From: Phosphoribacter sp037045055
GTDB lineage: Bacteria > Actinomycetota > Actinomycetes > Actinomycetales > Dermatophilaceae
Assembly: GCA_037045055.1 (NCBI GenBank)
Contig: JBAOHJ010000003.1
Coordinates: forward strand, 558,001 to 622,000
Direction of reading: 5' to 3'
DNA: 64,000 nt
Shown here: in pieces, positions 36,661 through 45,428 of the stretch
Layout: each line of letters starts with the position of its first letter
Numbering within the stretch: position 1 is the stretch's first letter
Program-made: the position numbers and the translations under genes
The notes under the pieces: model-generated
What the model was told of the DNA's origin: nothing
Database searches by the model: none
Seen by the model: the letters and a program-made list of their open reading frames with translations, nothing else

Positions 36661-37644
36661 GTGCCACTGCCCGACCCAGGACCGACGCCCCCCGGTGGCA
36701 GCCATCCACTGCCTCCTGCCGCTGCCTCGGTGAGCGACACCGGCCTGACCCCTAGCGCCCGCGCGCGGTTGGACAGCTTGGCGGCCCAGCCCCTGGCCGA
36801 GGCCGGCGGCTCTGCCGGTATCGAGGGCTCGCGCCGGGCGCTGCGCGATTTGCTCGCCTACCGAGAGCTGCTCGGTCTGCTGGTGCGCCGCGAGCTGAAG
36901 ATGAAGTACAAGGACAGCGCACTGGGGTTCCTCTGGACCCTGATCCGGCCGCTGGTCACCCTGGTCGTCTACTACGTCGCCATCGGGCACTTCCTCGGTG
37001 CCGCGAAGGCGATCCCCGGCTTCGCGATCTACGTCTTCACCGGTCTCATCACCTACCAGCTGTTCTCCGACACGGTCTCCGGCGGCGCCGGATCGATCCT
37101 CACCAACGCCGGCCTGGTGAAGAAGGTCTACCTTCCCCGGGAGGTCTTCCCGATCAGCGTCGCCGGGTCTGCCCTGGTCAACTTCGCCATGCAGTTGGTG
37201 GTGCTGCTCGGGGCGTCCGTCGTCTTCGGGGACTTCCCCACCGGCCCCCGGTGGTGGTACTTCCCGCTCTCGGTGGCGGTCACGGTGGCCTGGGGCCTGG
37301 CCCTCGGCATGGTCCTGGCCGCGGTGACGGTATACCTGCGGGACGTCCAGTACCTCGTGGAGATCGCCCTCATGGTGCTCTTCTGGGCCTCGCCGATCGT
37401 CTACTCCTGGCAGCTGGTGGTCAACGCGGCGCCCGAGCGGCTGGCCCAGGTCTACCTGGCCAACCCGATCACGGTGTCGGTGCTGGGCATGCAGCAGGTG
37501 TTCTGGACGGCCGGCTCTGACCAGTCCGTCCCGCCTGACCTCGCCGCTCGGCTCGGCATCATGCTCGCGATCGGCCTGGTGGCGCTGGTGCTGGCCCAGC
37601 AGGTCTTCGCCCGGCTCCAGACGAACTTCGCGCAGGAGCTGTGA
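36661..37644 (+). CDS. wzm: Polysaccharide ABC exporter, membrane subunit (Wzm/TagG-type)
   Basis: 327 residues from the GTG at 36661. After a 60-residue cytoplasmic N-terminus comes the amphipathic interface helix RELLGLLVRRELKMKYKDSA and LGFLWTLIRPLVTLVVYYVA, diagnostic for the ABC-2 permeases of O-antigen and teichoic-acid export. Six transmembrane segments follow (about 93-115, 125-145, 170-192, 205-230, 237-257, 300-320). It should form the channel that moves an undecaprenyl-linked glycan across the membrane. The ATPase gene overlaps its stop by one to four nt. Confidence 0.93.
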   Translation: MPLPDPGPTPPGGSHPLPPAAASVSDTGLTPSARARLDSLAAQPLAEAGGSAGIEGSRRALRDLLAYRELLGLLVRRELKMKYKDSALGFLWTLIRPLVTLVVYYVAIGHFLGAAKAIPGFAIYVFTGLITYQLFSDTVSGGAGSILTNAGLVKKVYLPREVFPISVAGSALVNFAMQLVVLLGASVVFGDFPTGPRWWYFPLSVAVTVAWGLALGMVLAAVTVYLRDVQYLVEIALMVLFWASPIVYSWQLVVNAAPERLAQVYLANPITVSVLGMQQVFWTAGSDQSVPPDLAARLGIMLAIGLVALVLAQQVFARLQTNFAQEL

Positions 37645-38834
37645 TGGCCGGGCCGGTCGCGATCAGCGTCCAGGATGTGTCGAAGCGTTTCGTCATCCGC
37701 AAGGACAAGAACCTCAAAGAGCGGGTGGTCAACCCCGGTCGCTCCCGGCGGCACAAGGAGGACTTCTGGGCCCTGCGCGACGTGTCGTTCGACATCGTCG
37801 CCGGCTCGAGCGTGGGGCTCATCGGGGCCAACGGCTCGGGCAAGTCGACCTTGTTGAAGACCATCGGCGGGATCATCGCGCCGACCTCCGGGGCGGTGTT
37901 GCGCCGCGGTCGGCTGGCCGCGCTGCTGGAGCTCGGCGCCGGCTTCCACGGCGACCTCACCGGTCGGGAGAACGTCTTCCTCAACGGGTCCATCCTGGGG
38001 CTGAGCCAGCGCCAGGTCGAGCAGCACCTCGACGCCATCGTCGACTTCTCCGGAGTCCGCGACTTCATCGACACCCAGGTGAAGTTCTACTCCTCGGGCA
38101 TGTACGTCCGTCTCGCCTTCGCCGTCGCGGTCCACGTCGACCCGGACGTGCTGCTGGTCGACGAGGTCCTCGCGGTGGGCGACGAGCCCTTCCAGCGCAA
38201 GTGCATGGACCACATCCGCACCTTCCAGAGCGAGGCGCGCACGATCGTCTTGGTCACCCACTCGCTGGAGCAGATGATCGAGGTGTGCGATCGCGCCCTG
38301 GTACTCGACCACGGCCGGCTCGCGTTCGACGGTGCTCCGATCAACGCAGCCCGCGAGCTGCGCCGCGAGTTCGAGGTGGCCCGCCTGGCCGAGCGGCGCT
38401 CTCCCTCGGATGCCTCGTCGAACTCCGCCACCGTCCAAGCGGTCACCGTGACTGGAGCGGACGGCCTGCCCAAGCCCACCGTACGGGTCTGGGACGGCTT
38501 CCACATCCGCGTCATCGTCGTGCCGGACTGTCCCCTGACGGACTGGTCGTGCAGAGTGTCGATCAGCCCCGTGGGCGGGGCCGAGGCGTGGAGCGCCCAC
38601 AGCCGCCGGATGGCCCACCTCCCCGTGATCGACGGCCCTGTCGGGGTCGAGTTCGCGATGCCGCACAGCCTCATCGGCGGCGGCGACTACGCCGTGCATG
38701 CCGAGATACTCGACGCCGCCGGGGCGCGCATCCACCAACTGCGCGAGGCCGCGTCATTCAGCGTCGACGCGCTCCCCCGCACGTCGGGCGTTGTCGGCAT
38801 GGACTGCGAGAGCGTCACTGTCGAACCGCTATGA
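37644..38834 (+). CDS. wzt: Polysaccharide ABC exporter, ATPase subunit with C-terminal carbohydrate-binding domain
   Basis: 396 residues from the ATG at 37644, or 397 from the in-frame GTG at 37641. The ABC domain has Walker A GANGSGKSTLLKTIGG near 65, the exporter-specific LLELGAGFHGDLTGREN, signature FYSSGMYVRLAFA and Walker B VLLVDEVLAVGD. From about residue 265 a separate beta-sandwich begins (VRVWDGFHIRVIVVPDCPL, later AVHAEILDAAG). Such Wzt-C domains bind the modified non-reducing end of the glycan and license export. Its presence suggests that the polymer carries a terminal cap, for example a methyl group. Confidence 0.93.
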   Translation: MAGPVAISVQDVSKRFVIRKDKNLKERVVNPGRSRRHKEDFWALRDVSFDIVAGSSVGLIGANGSGKSTLLKTIGGIIAPTSGAVLRRGRLAALLELGAGFHGDLTGRENVFLNGSILGLSQRQVEQHLDAIVDFSGVRDFIDTQVKFYSSGMYVRLAFAVAVHVDPDVLLVDEVLAVGDEPFQRKCMDHIRTFQSEARTIVLVTHSLEQMIEVCDRALVLDHGRLAFDGAPINAARELRREFEVARLAERRSPSDASSNSATVQAVTVTGADGLPKPTVRVWDGFHIRVIVVPDCPLTDWSCRVSISPVGGAEAWSAHSRRMAHLPVIDGPVGVEFAMPHSLIGGGDYAVHAEILDAAGARIHQLREAASFSVDALPRTSGVVGMDCESVTVEPL

Positions 38835-39949
38835 GCACGCGCCTGCGCGTGGCGGTGGACGCCAATCCTCTGCTCGGGCAACGCACCGGGGTCGGCACCT
38901 ACGTCGCCGAGTTGCTCGCCGCCCTGGCCGCGATGGACGACGGGCCCCGGGTCCAGGCGTCGGTCATCGCCCGCGCCGGCGCGGGCCAGGTCCGCGCCGG
39001 CGTGCCGGACGGCATACCGGTGCACTTCGTGCCGCTGCCGGCGCGGGTGGTGCGCACCGCCTGGAGCTGGACCCCGACGCTGGCCGCGTTCGGCGAGGGT
39101 GTGCTCGGCGACGTCGACGTGATCCACGGGACGAACTACGTCGTGCCGCCCACCCGGCGCCGTGCCACGGTGGTCACCGTCCACGACCTGAGCTATCTGC
39201 GCTATCCGGAGACGGTCCACCGGTCGTCGCTGAGCTACCGCGACCACGTCGCCCGGGCGGTGCGGGACGGCGCGGTCGTGTGCACGGTGAGCCGCACCGT
39301 CGCCGACGAGCTGCGCCAGGCCTATCCGCTGCCGGCCGAACGCCTGCACGTCACCCCTCTGGGGGTCCACCCGGCGTGGTTCGCCGCCCGGCCCGACCCG
39401 GACACCGGTCTGCGACTTGGCGTCCCGGCCGACTACCACCTCACCGTGGCCACGCGGGAACCACGCAAGAACCTCGCCGTGCTGCTCGACGCCTACCGGC
39501 TGGCGGCCCAGCGGGGCATCGAGGTGGCTCCGCTCGTCCTGGCCGGGGGCAGCGGGTGGGGGCGCGACCTCGACGTGTCGGGGATCCCCGACGGCCAGCT
39601 GGTGCGGCTCGGGTTCGTCCGGCTGGATCAGCTGCGCGCGCTCGTCGCGGGGGCTCGACAGCTGCTGTTCCCCTCCCTCTACGAAGGCTTCGGCTTGCCC
39701 CCGTTGGAGGCGCTGGCCTGCGGTGTCGCCGTCGCCGCCAGCGACATCCCGGTATGCCGCGAAGTCCTCGGCGGGGCGGCCGTGTTCGTCGACCCGCACG
39801 ACGTCGAGGGGTGGCTGCAGACCGTGCAAGCCCCTGGTGACAGCAGCACCGTCCAGCAGCGCCGGGCGCACGCGGCCCGCTACACCTGGGGCGAGTGCGC
39901 GCGACTGACGGCCGCGGCATACCGACACGCGGCGGGAGCGGCCGCATGA
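38831..39949 (+). CDS. Family 4 glycosyltransferase
   Basis: 372 residues from the ATG at 38831 in the ATGA overlap with wzt. Motifs: VAVDANPLLGQRTGVGTYVA, VVTVHDLSYLRYPETVH near 115, VTPLGVHPAWFAARP near 175, VATREPRKNLAVLLDAYRLA near 203 and FPSLYEGFGLPPLEALACG near 278 with the E-x7-E site. The same motif order as the 35410-36552 protein marks them as paralogues. The octamer appears twice, once as GGC-ATA-CC (DGIPVH) and once as GTA-TGC (IPVCRE), both using codons that are rare in the neighbouring genes. Confidence 0.9.
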   Translation: MSTRLRVAVDANPLLGQRTGVGTYVAELLAALAAMDDGPRVQASVIARAGAGQVRAGVPDGIPVHFVPLPARVVRTAWSWTPTLAAFGEGVLGDVDVIHGTNYVVPPTRRRATVVTVHDLSYLRYPETVHRSSLSYRDHVARAVRDGAVVCTVSRTVADELRQAYPLPAERLHVTPLGVHPAWFAARPDPDTGLRLGVPADYHLTVATREPRKNLAVLLDAYRLAAQRGIEVAPLVLAGGSGWGRDLDVSGIPDGQLVRLGFVRLDQLRALVAGARQLLFPSLYEGFGLPPLEALACGVAVAASDIPVCREVLGGAAVFVDPHDVEGWLQTVQAPGDSSTVQQRRAHAARYTWGECARLTAAAYRHAAGAAA

Positions 39950-40935
39950 GGGCCGCCGCGGCGCAGGTCACGGTCGTCGTGGTCACGTGGCAGGCGGCTC
40001 ACCTCGTCGGTCCCTGCCTGGCGTCGCTGGCCGCCCAGTCCCAAGCGCACGAGCTCGTGCTCGTCGACAACGCCTCGACCGACGGCACCGCGGCGCTGGT
40101 CCGGCGGGACTACCCCCGGGCCCGCGTGCTCGCACTGCCCCGCAACACCGGCTTCGCGGGAGGGGTGCACGCCGCCCTCGCGCAGGTCGACACGCCCTAC
40201 CTCGCACTGCTCAACAACGACGCCGTGGCGGACCCGAGCTGGCTGCAGGTCGCCTGCGCCTATCTCGACGAGCATCCGGGGGTGGCTGGCGTGTCCAGCC
40301 GGATGCTGCTGGCCGACCGGCCCGACGTCGTGAACAACGCGGGGGTCGTGCTGCTGGCCTCGTGTTACGGCGCCGACCGTGGCCTCGGCGATCCCGACGG
40401 GGGCGCCTACCGCGCCGCGGCACGGGTTTTCGGCGCCTCCGGTGGCGCCTGCGTCCTGCGCACCCTGGCCGTCAAGGCCGTCGGGGGCGTGGACCCCCGG
40501 TGGTTCCTCTACTACGAGGACACGGACCTGTCCTGGCGGCTGCGCCTGGGCGGCTGGGAGATCCACTACTGCCCCCAGGCCGTCGTCTACCACCGGCATG
40601 CCGCGAGCTCGGACGTCCGCTCGGCGTCCTTCGCCTTCCACAACGAGCGCAATCGACTGCTCACCCTCGCGCGCAACGCCCCGCTGCCGACCGCCGCCGG
40701 GGCGTTGGCGGCATACCTGGTCACGACGATCTCGCTGGCGGTCAAGCGCACCCTGGGGGTCGCCGTGCCCGATCACCCCACCGCGGACCCGGCCCTGAGG
40801 CTGCGTGCCCTGGCATCGGGCGTGCGGCTGCTCCCGGCAGTCGCGGTCAGCCGCAGGAGCAGCTCTCGCCGAGCGCGGCGGCGGGTGCTGAGCCAGTGGC
40901 GCGGGGTCCCGGCGCTGCCCATCGAGCCCGAGTAG
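39946..40935 (+). CDS. Family 2 glycosyltransferase (WcaA/rhamnosyltransferase-like)
   Basis: 329 residues from the ATG at 39946 in the ATGA overlap. The GT-A domain reads VTVVVVTWQAAHLVGPCLAS, LVLVDNASTDGTAALV near 34, LPRNTGFAGGVHAAL near 64, and LLNNDAVADPSW near 84 with the metal-binding NDA. FLYYEDTDLSWRLRLGGWEI near 186 is the E-D-x-D-x-x-x-R signature of rhamnosyltransferases. dTDP-rhamnose genes lie 4-6 kb away, so rhamnosyl transfer is a fair guess but not shown. The C-terminus is basic. Last gene of the exporter operon. Confidence 0.89.
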   Translation: MRAAAAQVTVVVVTWQAAHLVGPCLASLAAQSQAHELVLVDNASTDGTAALVRRDYPRARVLALPRNTGFAGGVHAALAQVDTPYLALLNNDAVADPSWLQVACAYLDEHPGVAGVSSRMLLADRPDVVNNAGVVLLASCYGADRGLGDPDGGAYRAAARVFGASGGACVLRTLAVKAVGGVDPRWFLYYEDTDLSWRLRLGGWEIHYCPQAVVYHRHAASSDVRSASFAFHNERNRLLTLARNAPLPTAAGALAAYLVTTISLAVKRTLGVAVPDHPTADPALRLRALASGVRLLPAVAVSRRSSSRRARRRVLSQWRGVPALPIEPE

Positions 40936-40968
40936 GTCGGTCGGCCCGGGCCGCCGTGCGACGATGTC

Positions 40969-43509
40969 TCACCCGGCCGGTCGGTGCGTGGCCACGCGCT
41001 TGACCCGGCTGGCCGCTCTCCTGGTCAGCTCCCCCACGCCGCCCTTGCGGAGGTACTCCTTGGCCAGCGCGACATCCTCGCGCAGGTCCAGCAGCCTCGG
41101 CTTGGGCATGGCCGGGGAGCCGGACCAGCGGGCCTTGCCGACCAGCGGCACGATGTCCGGCGCCTGACGGGGGTGACGGGCATAGGCCACCAACGGCGCC
41201 AGGGCCGTGCTCCAGGTGAACCCCGCCGCCTCCTGGCGCACCCTGGCGGCCGTCTGCGCCCGAGCCTCGTCGTCGCGCAGCAGAGCGGTCAGGGCCAGCG
41301 CCAGGCTCCCGACATCCTCGGCAGGCACCGCCGTGCCCAGCTGCCGGTCGTGGACCAGCTGGGCCAGGGCGTCTCCCCGGGTACACACGATGGGTAGCCC
41401 GGCCCACAGGTAGTCCAGGATCCGGGTGCGGAAGCTGAACTCGGTCTCGACGTGCGGGTAGTGGCAGCTCACCCCGACGTCCGCGTCCAGGAGCACGTCG
41501 GCCCGCTGCTCGTACGGCACCCAGGTCTCGTTGAAGAAGACGTGCCGGTCCGTCAGCTCCAGCGCGGCCGACAGCTGCCGGGCGCGCTCGGCCATGCGCA
41601 TCTGCGGCACCCCGGGGTTCGGATGCTTCATGCCCATGAACACCAGGCGGACCTCGGGGACCTCTCGACGGACCTCGTCGATGGCGGCGATGAGCGTCAA
41701 CGGGTCGAACCAGTTGTAGACCCCGCCGCCCCACAGCACCACCTTGTCGGTCATGTCGATGCCGGGGATCGTCCCCCGCAACGCGTGCCGGCTCTGGACC
41801 GGCGGGGCATCGGGCAGCCCGAAGGGAGCCACGTCGATGAGCCGGCGAAGGCTCTGGTCGTCGTCGTAGGTCAGCGGGTTGACCCGTCCCAGACCGGCCA
41901 GCTGACCGAGCCAGAAGTCGCGCTGCTTGTCCGAGGCGCACAGCAGGAAGTCGGCCCGGGCCAGCTGGGTGTTCAGGGCGTCGACGGTGCCCTCGGTGAT
42001 CTTCTGGCGCTGCGGCAGCGGCCTGGCGCGTTCCTGCTCGAGCGCCTCGAGGTGGAACGGGTCGTAGATGTCCGCGACCAGGGCAACGGGGACCTCGACG
42101 GCCCACGGGTGCGTGGTGAGGAACAGCCCCTGGAACACCACGAGGTCGCTGTGCTCGACGATGTGTCGCAGGGTCTTCCCCCCGGCGGACAGCGCTCGGA
42201 AGCCGTCGCCCTCGTAGTCGCACGAGCCCATGGTCACCAGCACGACGTCGTGCTCGGCCCGCAGGACTTTGCAGATCTCGACGGCCCGGATGGCCGGCCC
42301 GGCCATCCGCTCGCCCAGCGGCTCCCCGGTGATGACGCAGACCTGGCGACGCCGGGCGAAGTGCTCACGGACCCCGAAGGCCTCGGCCAGGTGGCGGTGC
42401 GCCTCGACGTACGCCGGATAGGGGTATGCCGGTTCGAGGGCCTGGCGGAAGAGGGGGAAGAGCTCCTCGTCGCTGCGTCGACGGCACCGCTGGATGACCG
42501 CTCGGCGCTCGGCCAGGGCCGGGAACTGCGCCACGAAGTAGTCGATGGCCAGCGGGCCGGTCAGCGCCATCTTGGGCACCAGCACCGACTCGACGTCGTC
42601 GCCCCCGGGTCGCACCTGCAGGTCGAGCATCCGAGCGTCCAGGTCCGTGCGGGCGACCGAGCGGCGCACCGCGAGGGCCATCGCCGGGGCGAGGCAATGC
42701 GCCAGCGACTCCTCGTCGTAGTTCTTGTACATCGACAGCAGCGCGTTGCGCTCCAGCAGGTACGCCTCGCGGAACCGGCCGTAGTTGTCGATGCTGGCGT
42801 GGTGCTTGTGGAAGACGATCGACTCGGGGACGTAGCGCACCCGGTGGCCGAGGAGGTTGAGGCGCCACCCGAGGTCGACGTCCTCGAAGAACATGAAGAA
42901 CGACTCGTCGAAACCGCCCACCTCACGAAACACCTCGGCCCGGAACAGCACTCCGGAGCCGGTGCCGAACAGGACGTCCCTTCCGGTGTCGTAGGAGCCG
43001 TCGTCGGGGCGCTCGGTCTCCCGCTTGTATCCCATGCCGTACCAGGTCAGCGACCCGTCGACATAGTCGATGTGCTGGCCGTCCCAGTCGAGCACCTTGG
43101 ACGCCACGCAGGCGATCTGCGGGCTGCCCTCGAACTGCGCCACCGCCGCGGCGACCCACCGCGGGTCCGGGCGCGCGTCGTTGTTGACGAAGGCGAGGAA
43201 CTCGCCGGTGGCCAGCGCCGCCCCGACGTTGCACCCGCCGGCGAAACCGCGGTTGGCACCCGAGTCGACCACCCGCACCCCGGGCACGGCCTCGCGGATG
43301 CGGTCGATCGAGCCGTCGCCGGAGGCGTTGTCGATGCAGAGGATCTCCAGGCGCTCGGCCGGCCAGTCCAGCGCCTGCAGGGCCTGCAGGCAGACGATCG
43401 TGTCGTCGGCGCCCTTGTAGTTGAGCACGACGACCGAGACCCGTCCGGGCACGACCAGCGGCTGCGAGGCACCGACGGGCTGCGAGGCACCGACCGCCGC
43501 ATCGCTCAC
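40969..43509 (-). CDS. Large bifunctional-looking glycosyltransferase (N-terminal GT2 plus C-terminal GT4-like domain)
   Basis: 846 residues from the GTG at 43509 in a GTGA overlap with the rmlD stop. A short repeated VGASQP leader is encoded by 21-bp repeats. Residues about 20-290 are GT2: VSVVVLNYKGADDTIVCLQA, LCIDNASGDGSIDRI, NRGFAGGCNVGAAL, FVNNDARPDPRW, MFFEDVDLGWRLNLLGH. Residues about 400-780 resemble GT4: ITGEPLGERMAGPAIRAVEI, VVLWGGGVYNWFDPLTLIAA, VFMGMKHPNPGV, and YLWAGLPIVCTRGDALAQLV. Two sugars could be added by one chain. The end KGGVGELTRRAASRVKRV is basic. Coupling to rmlD suggests rhamnose as one donor sugar. Confidence 0.87.
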   Translation of the reverse strand: MSDAAVGASQPVGASQPLVVPGRVSVVVLNYKGADDTIVCLQALQALDWPAERLEILCIDNASGDGSIDRIREAVPGVRVVDSGANRGFAGGCNVGAALATGEFLAFVNNDARPDPRWVAAAVAQFEGSPQIACVASKVLDWDGQHIDYVDGSLTWYGMGYKRETERPDDGSYDTGRDVLFGTGSGVLFRAEVFREVGGFDESFFMFFEDVDLGWRLNLLGHRVRYVPESIVFHKHHASIDNYGRFREAYLLERNALLSMYKNYDEESLAHCLAPAMALAVRRSVARTDLDARMLDLQVRPGGDDVESVLVPKMALTGPLAIDYFVAQFPALAERRAVIQRCRRRSDEELFPLFRQALEPAYPYPAYVEAHRHLAEAFGVREHFARRRQVCVITGEPLGERMAGPAIRAVEICKVLRAEHDVVLVTMGSCDYEGDGFRALSAGGKTLRHIVEHSDLVVFQGLFLTTHPWAVEVPVALVADIYDPFHLEALEQERARPLPQRQKITEGTVDALNTQLARADFLLCASDKQRDFWLGQLAGLGRVNPLTYDDDQSLRRLIDVAPFGLPDAPPVQSRHALRGTIPGIDMTDKVVLWGGGVYNWFDPLTLIAAIDEVRREVPEVRLVFMGMKHPNPGVPQMRMAERARQLSAALELTDRHVFFNETWVPYEQRADVLLDADVGVSCHYPHVETEFSFRTRILDYLWAGLPIVCTRGDALAQLVHDRQLGTAVPAEDVGSLALALTALLRDDEARAQTAARVRQEAAGFTWSTALAPLVAYARHPRQAPDIVPLVGKARWSGSPAMPKPRLLDLREDVALAKEYLRKGGVGELTRRAASRVKRVATHRPAG

Positions 43510-44357
43510 CGGGCACCCACGACGTCGTGGATGGTCTCGGCCAGGGCCGCCCGCCAGGGCGGCAGGGGGGCGATCCCGAGGGCGCTCGCGCGGTCGTGGC
43601 CGAGGACCGAGTATGCCGGTCGCGGCGCCGGGAGCGGGTAGTCCGCGGTCTTGATCGGTCTCACCCGCGCCGGGTCCATGCCCAGCTCGCTCAGCACCGC
43701 CTGCGCGAAGCCGTGCCACGTCGTCTCACCCGCGCAGGTCCCGTGGTAGATACCCGCCGGCACGTCCGCCGCCACGAGGTCCCCGAGGAACCGCGCCAGA
43801 TGGCGGGTCGTGGTCGGTTGGCCCCGTTGGTCGTCGACGAAGGCGAGGGTGTCGCGTTCTCCGGCGAGGCGGGCGATCGTGGTGGCGATGTTGGGTCCGC
43901 CGGGGCCGTAGAGCCACGCGGTGCGCACGACGAGCGAGTCGGGGCACTCGGCCCGGACCGCCCACTCCCCCGCGGCCTTGGTCCGACCGTAGGCGCTGCG
44001 GGGGTCGACCGGGGCGTCCTCGGCGTAGGCAGCGCAGGCGTCCCCGGCGAAGACGTAGTCGGTCGAGATATGCACCATCCGGGCCCCCGCCTGGTGGGCC
44101 GCCCGCGCGAGCACGGCGGCCCCGACAGCGTTGACCCGGAAGGCGGTCGCCTCCTGAGCTTCCGCCGCGTCGACGGCGGTGAAGGCCGCGGTGTTGACGA
44201 CCAGCCGGTGGCCGGCGACGGCGGTCGCGCACGAGCGGGGGTCGGTGATGTCCACCTCGGGCAGATCCGTTTCGGTGACCTGGTGCCCCGCCTGGCGCAG
44301 GGTCAGCGCGACCTCGGTGCCGAGCATCCCCCGGGCTCCGGTGATGAGGATCTCCAC
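43506..44357 (-). CDS. rmlD: dTDP-4-dehydrorhamnose reductase
   Basis: 283 residues from the GTG at 44357. RmlD reduces dTDP-4-keto-L-rhamnose to dTDP-L-rhamnose with NAD(P)H, the last of four steps. Seen: ILITGARGMLGTEVALTL at the N-terminus, LVVNTAAFTAVDAAE near 52, HISTDYVFAGD near 95, and YxxxK in SAYGRTKAAGEWAV near 120, then YHGTCAGETTWHGFA. rmlA and rmlC lie 1-2.5 kb away on the opposite strand. rmlB is not in the window. The 846-residue transferase gene follows with a 4-nt overlap. Confidence 0.93.
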   Translation of the reverse strand: MEILITGARGMLGTEVALTLRQAGHQVTETDLPEVDITDPRSCATAVAGHRLVVNTAAFTAVDAAEAQEATAFRVNAVGAAVLARAAHQAGARMVHISTDYVFAGDACAAYAEDAPVDPRSAYGRTKAAGEWAVRAECPDSLVVRTAWLYGPGGPNIATTIARLAGERDTLAFVDDQRGQPTTTRHLARFLGDLVAADVPAGIYHGTCAGETTWHGFAQAVLSELGMDPARVRPIKTADYPLPAPRPAYSVLGHDRASALGIAPLPPWRAALAETIHDVVGAR

Positions 44358-44393
44358 AGGCCACGAGGCTACTGCACGCCAGTGACTCGCAGC

Positions 44394-44460
44394 CGCGCGC
44401 CGCAGCCGACCGCGCGCCGCAGCCGACCGCGCGCCGCAGCCGCGCGCCGCAGCCGCCGGC
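44394..44460. repeat. Short tandem repeat upstream of rmlD (about 17-bp unit)
   Basis: The unit cgcgcgccgcagccgac repeats about three times, then once in a shortened form, within the 153-bp gap between rmlD and the FkbM gene. Apart from the repeats the gap holds TACCCT at 44475-44480, a likely -10 box for the rightward gene. Confidence 0.75.
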
Positions 44461-44510
44461 CGACGCGCCACGGGTACCCTGTGCGCATTACGGCCGACGA
44501 AGGACGTCAC

Positions 44511-45419
44511 GTGGCAGAGCGACTCGTGGGCTATGGCCCCAACGGCGAGGACATCGTCCTGTGGCGGGCCCTGAAGGATCGCACTCCGGGCATCTATGTG
44601 GACGTCGGCGCATTCCATCCCCTGGACGATTCCGTCACCAAGCTGTTCTCCCTGCGGGGCTGGTCCGGGATCAACATCGAGCCCCAGCCCCACTACGCGC
44701 GGCTGCTGGAGCAGGACCGTCCGCGGGACGTGACCCTCGGTGTCGGGGTCGGTGCGCAGCCCGGACAGCTCGAGCTGTTCTTCGTGCCCGAGGACGCCCA
44801 GCGATCGACGTTCTACGAGCCGCTCGCCGCGTCCTACCGAGCCGAGGGCTATCGCGTCGACGCACGCACCGTGCCCGTCCTGACCCTCGATGAGATCCTC
44901 GAGGAGCACCCGCTGCCGCGGATCGACTTCCTCAAGATCGATGCCGAGGGCTTCGAGGACGAGGTCCTCGCCGGGATCGACCTGAGCCGCCACCGACCCA
45001 GCGTGATCGTGGCCGAGGACCCTGGCGTCTTCGCCTCGACCGTGACGCAGCGGCTCGAGGCGGCCGGATACCGCCAGCGCCTCTTCGACGGGCTGAACCG
45101 GTACTTCGTGACCGTCGAGGAGGACGACCGGTTGGGTCCGGCCCTGGCCCACCCGGCCACCACCCTCGACGGATGGGTGCCGGCGGCTCTGGCCAGGGTC
45201 GAGGCGCAGCGGGACCTCGCGCGCGACGAGGCCGGTGCCGCGCTCGGCGAAGTGGCCCGGCTGCGGGGCGAGCTCGCCTCGATGCGGGCCTCGCGCGCCT
45301 GGCGGGTGAGCCGGGCGATGGCAGGGGTGGCCAAACCGTTGGCCCGTGGGCTCACCCACGCGAGGCGACGGGGCAGGGCAAGCGGCCTCGGGTGGGGGCG
45401 CACCGCCACCGACCGATAA
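44511..45419 (+). CDS. FkbM-family methyltransferase with C-terminal coiled coil
   Basis: 302 residues from the GTG at 44511 with GAAGGA 9 nt upstream; an earlier in-frame GTG at 44481 is less well placed. The SAM fold shows YGPNGEDIVLWRALKDRTPG, YVDVGAFHPLDDSVTK near 30, INIEPQPHYARLLEQ, and the family mark FLKIDAEGFEDEVLAGID near 145. After residue 235 comes a predicted coiled coil (ARVEAQRDLARDEAG, ALGEVARLRGELASM) and the segment ASRAWRVSRAMAG, a motif often seen at the end of such coils in polysaccharide enzymes. It may methylate the chain end recognised by Wzt. It is the only intact FkbM gene here. Confidence 0.86.
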   Translation: MAERLVGYGPNGEDIVLWRALKDRTPGIYVDVGAFHPLDDSVTKLFSLRGWSGINIEPQPHYARLLEQDRPRDVTLGVGVGAQPGQLELFFVPEDAQRSTFYEPLAASYRAEGYRVDARTVPVLTLDEILEEHPLPRIDFLKIDAEGFEDEVLAGIDLSRHRPSVIVAEDPGVFASTVTQRLEAAGYRQRLFDGLNRYFVTVEEDDRLGPALAHPATTLDGWVPAALARVEAQRDLARDEAGAALGEVARLRGELASMRASRAWRVSRAMAGVAKPLARGLTHARRRGRASGLGWGRTATDR

Positions 45420-45422
45420 CCT
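45417..45422 (+). promoter_or_regulatory. -10 box (TAACCT) of a leaderless rmlA transcript
   Basis: TAACCT ends 6 nt before the GTG at 45429 and overlaps the stop codon of the preceding methyltransferase gene. No Shine-Dalgarno sequence is visible. Confidence 0.6.
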
Positions 45423-45428
45423 GACCGG

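Noticed and set aside
44481..44511. Earlier GTG start for the intact FkbM gene
   Set aside because: It lies directly at the end of a likely -10 box and has no ribosome-binding site, while GTG 44511 has GAAGGA at good distance.
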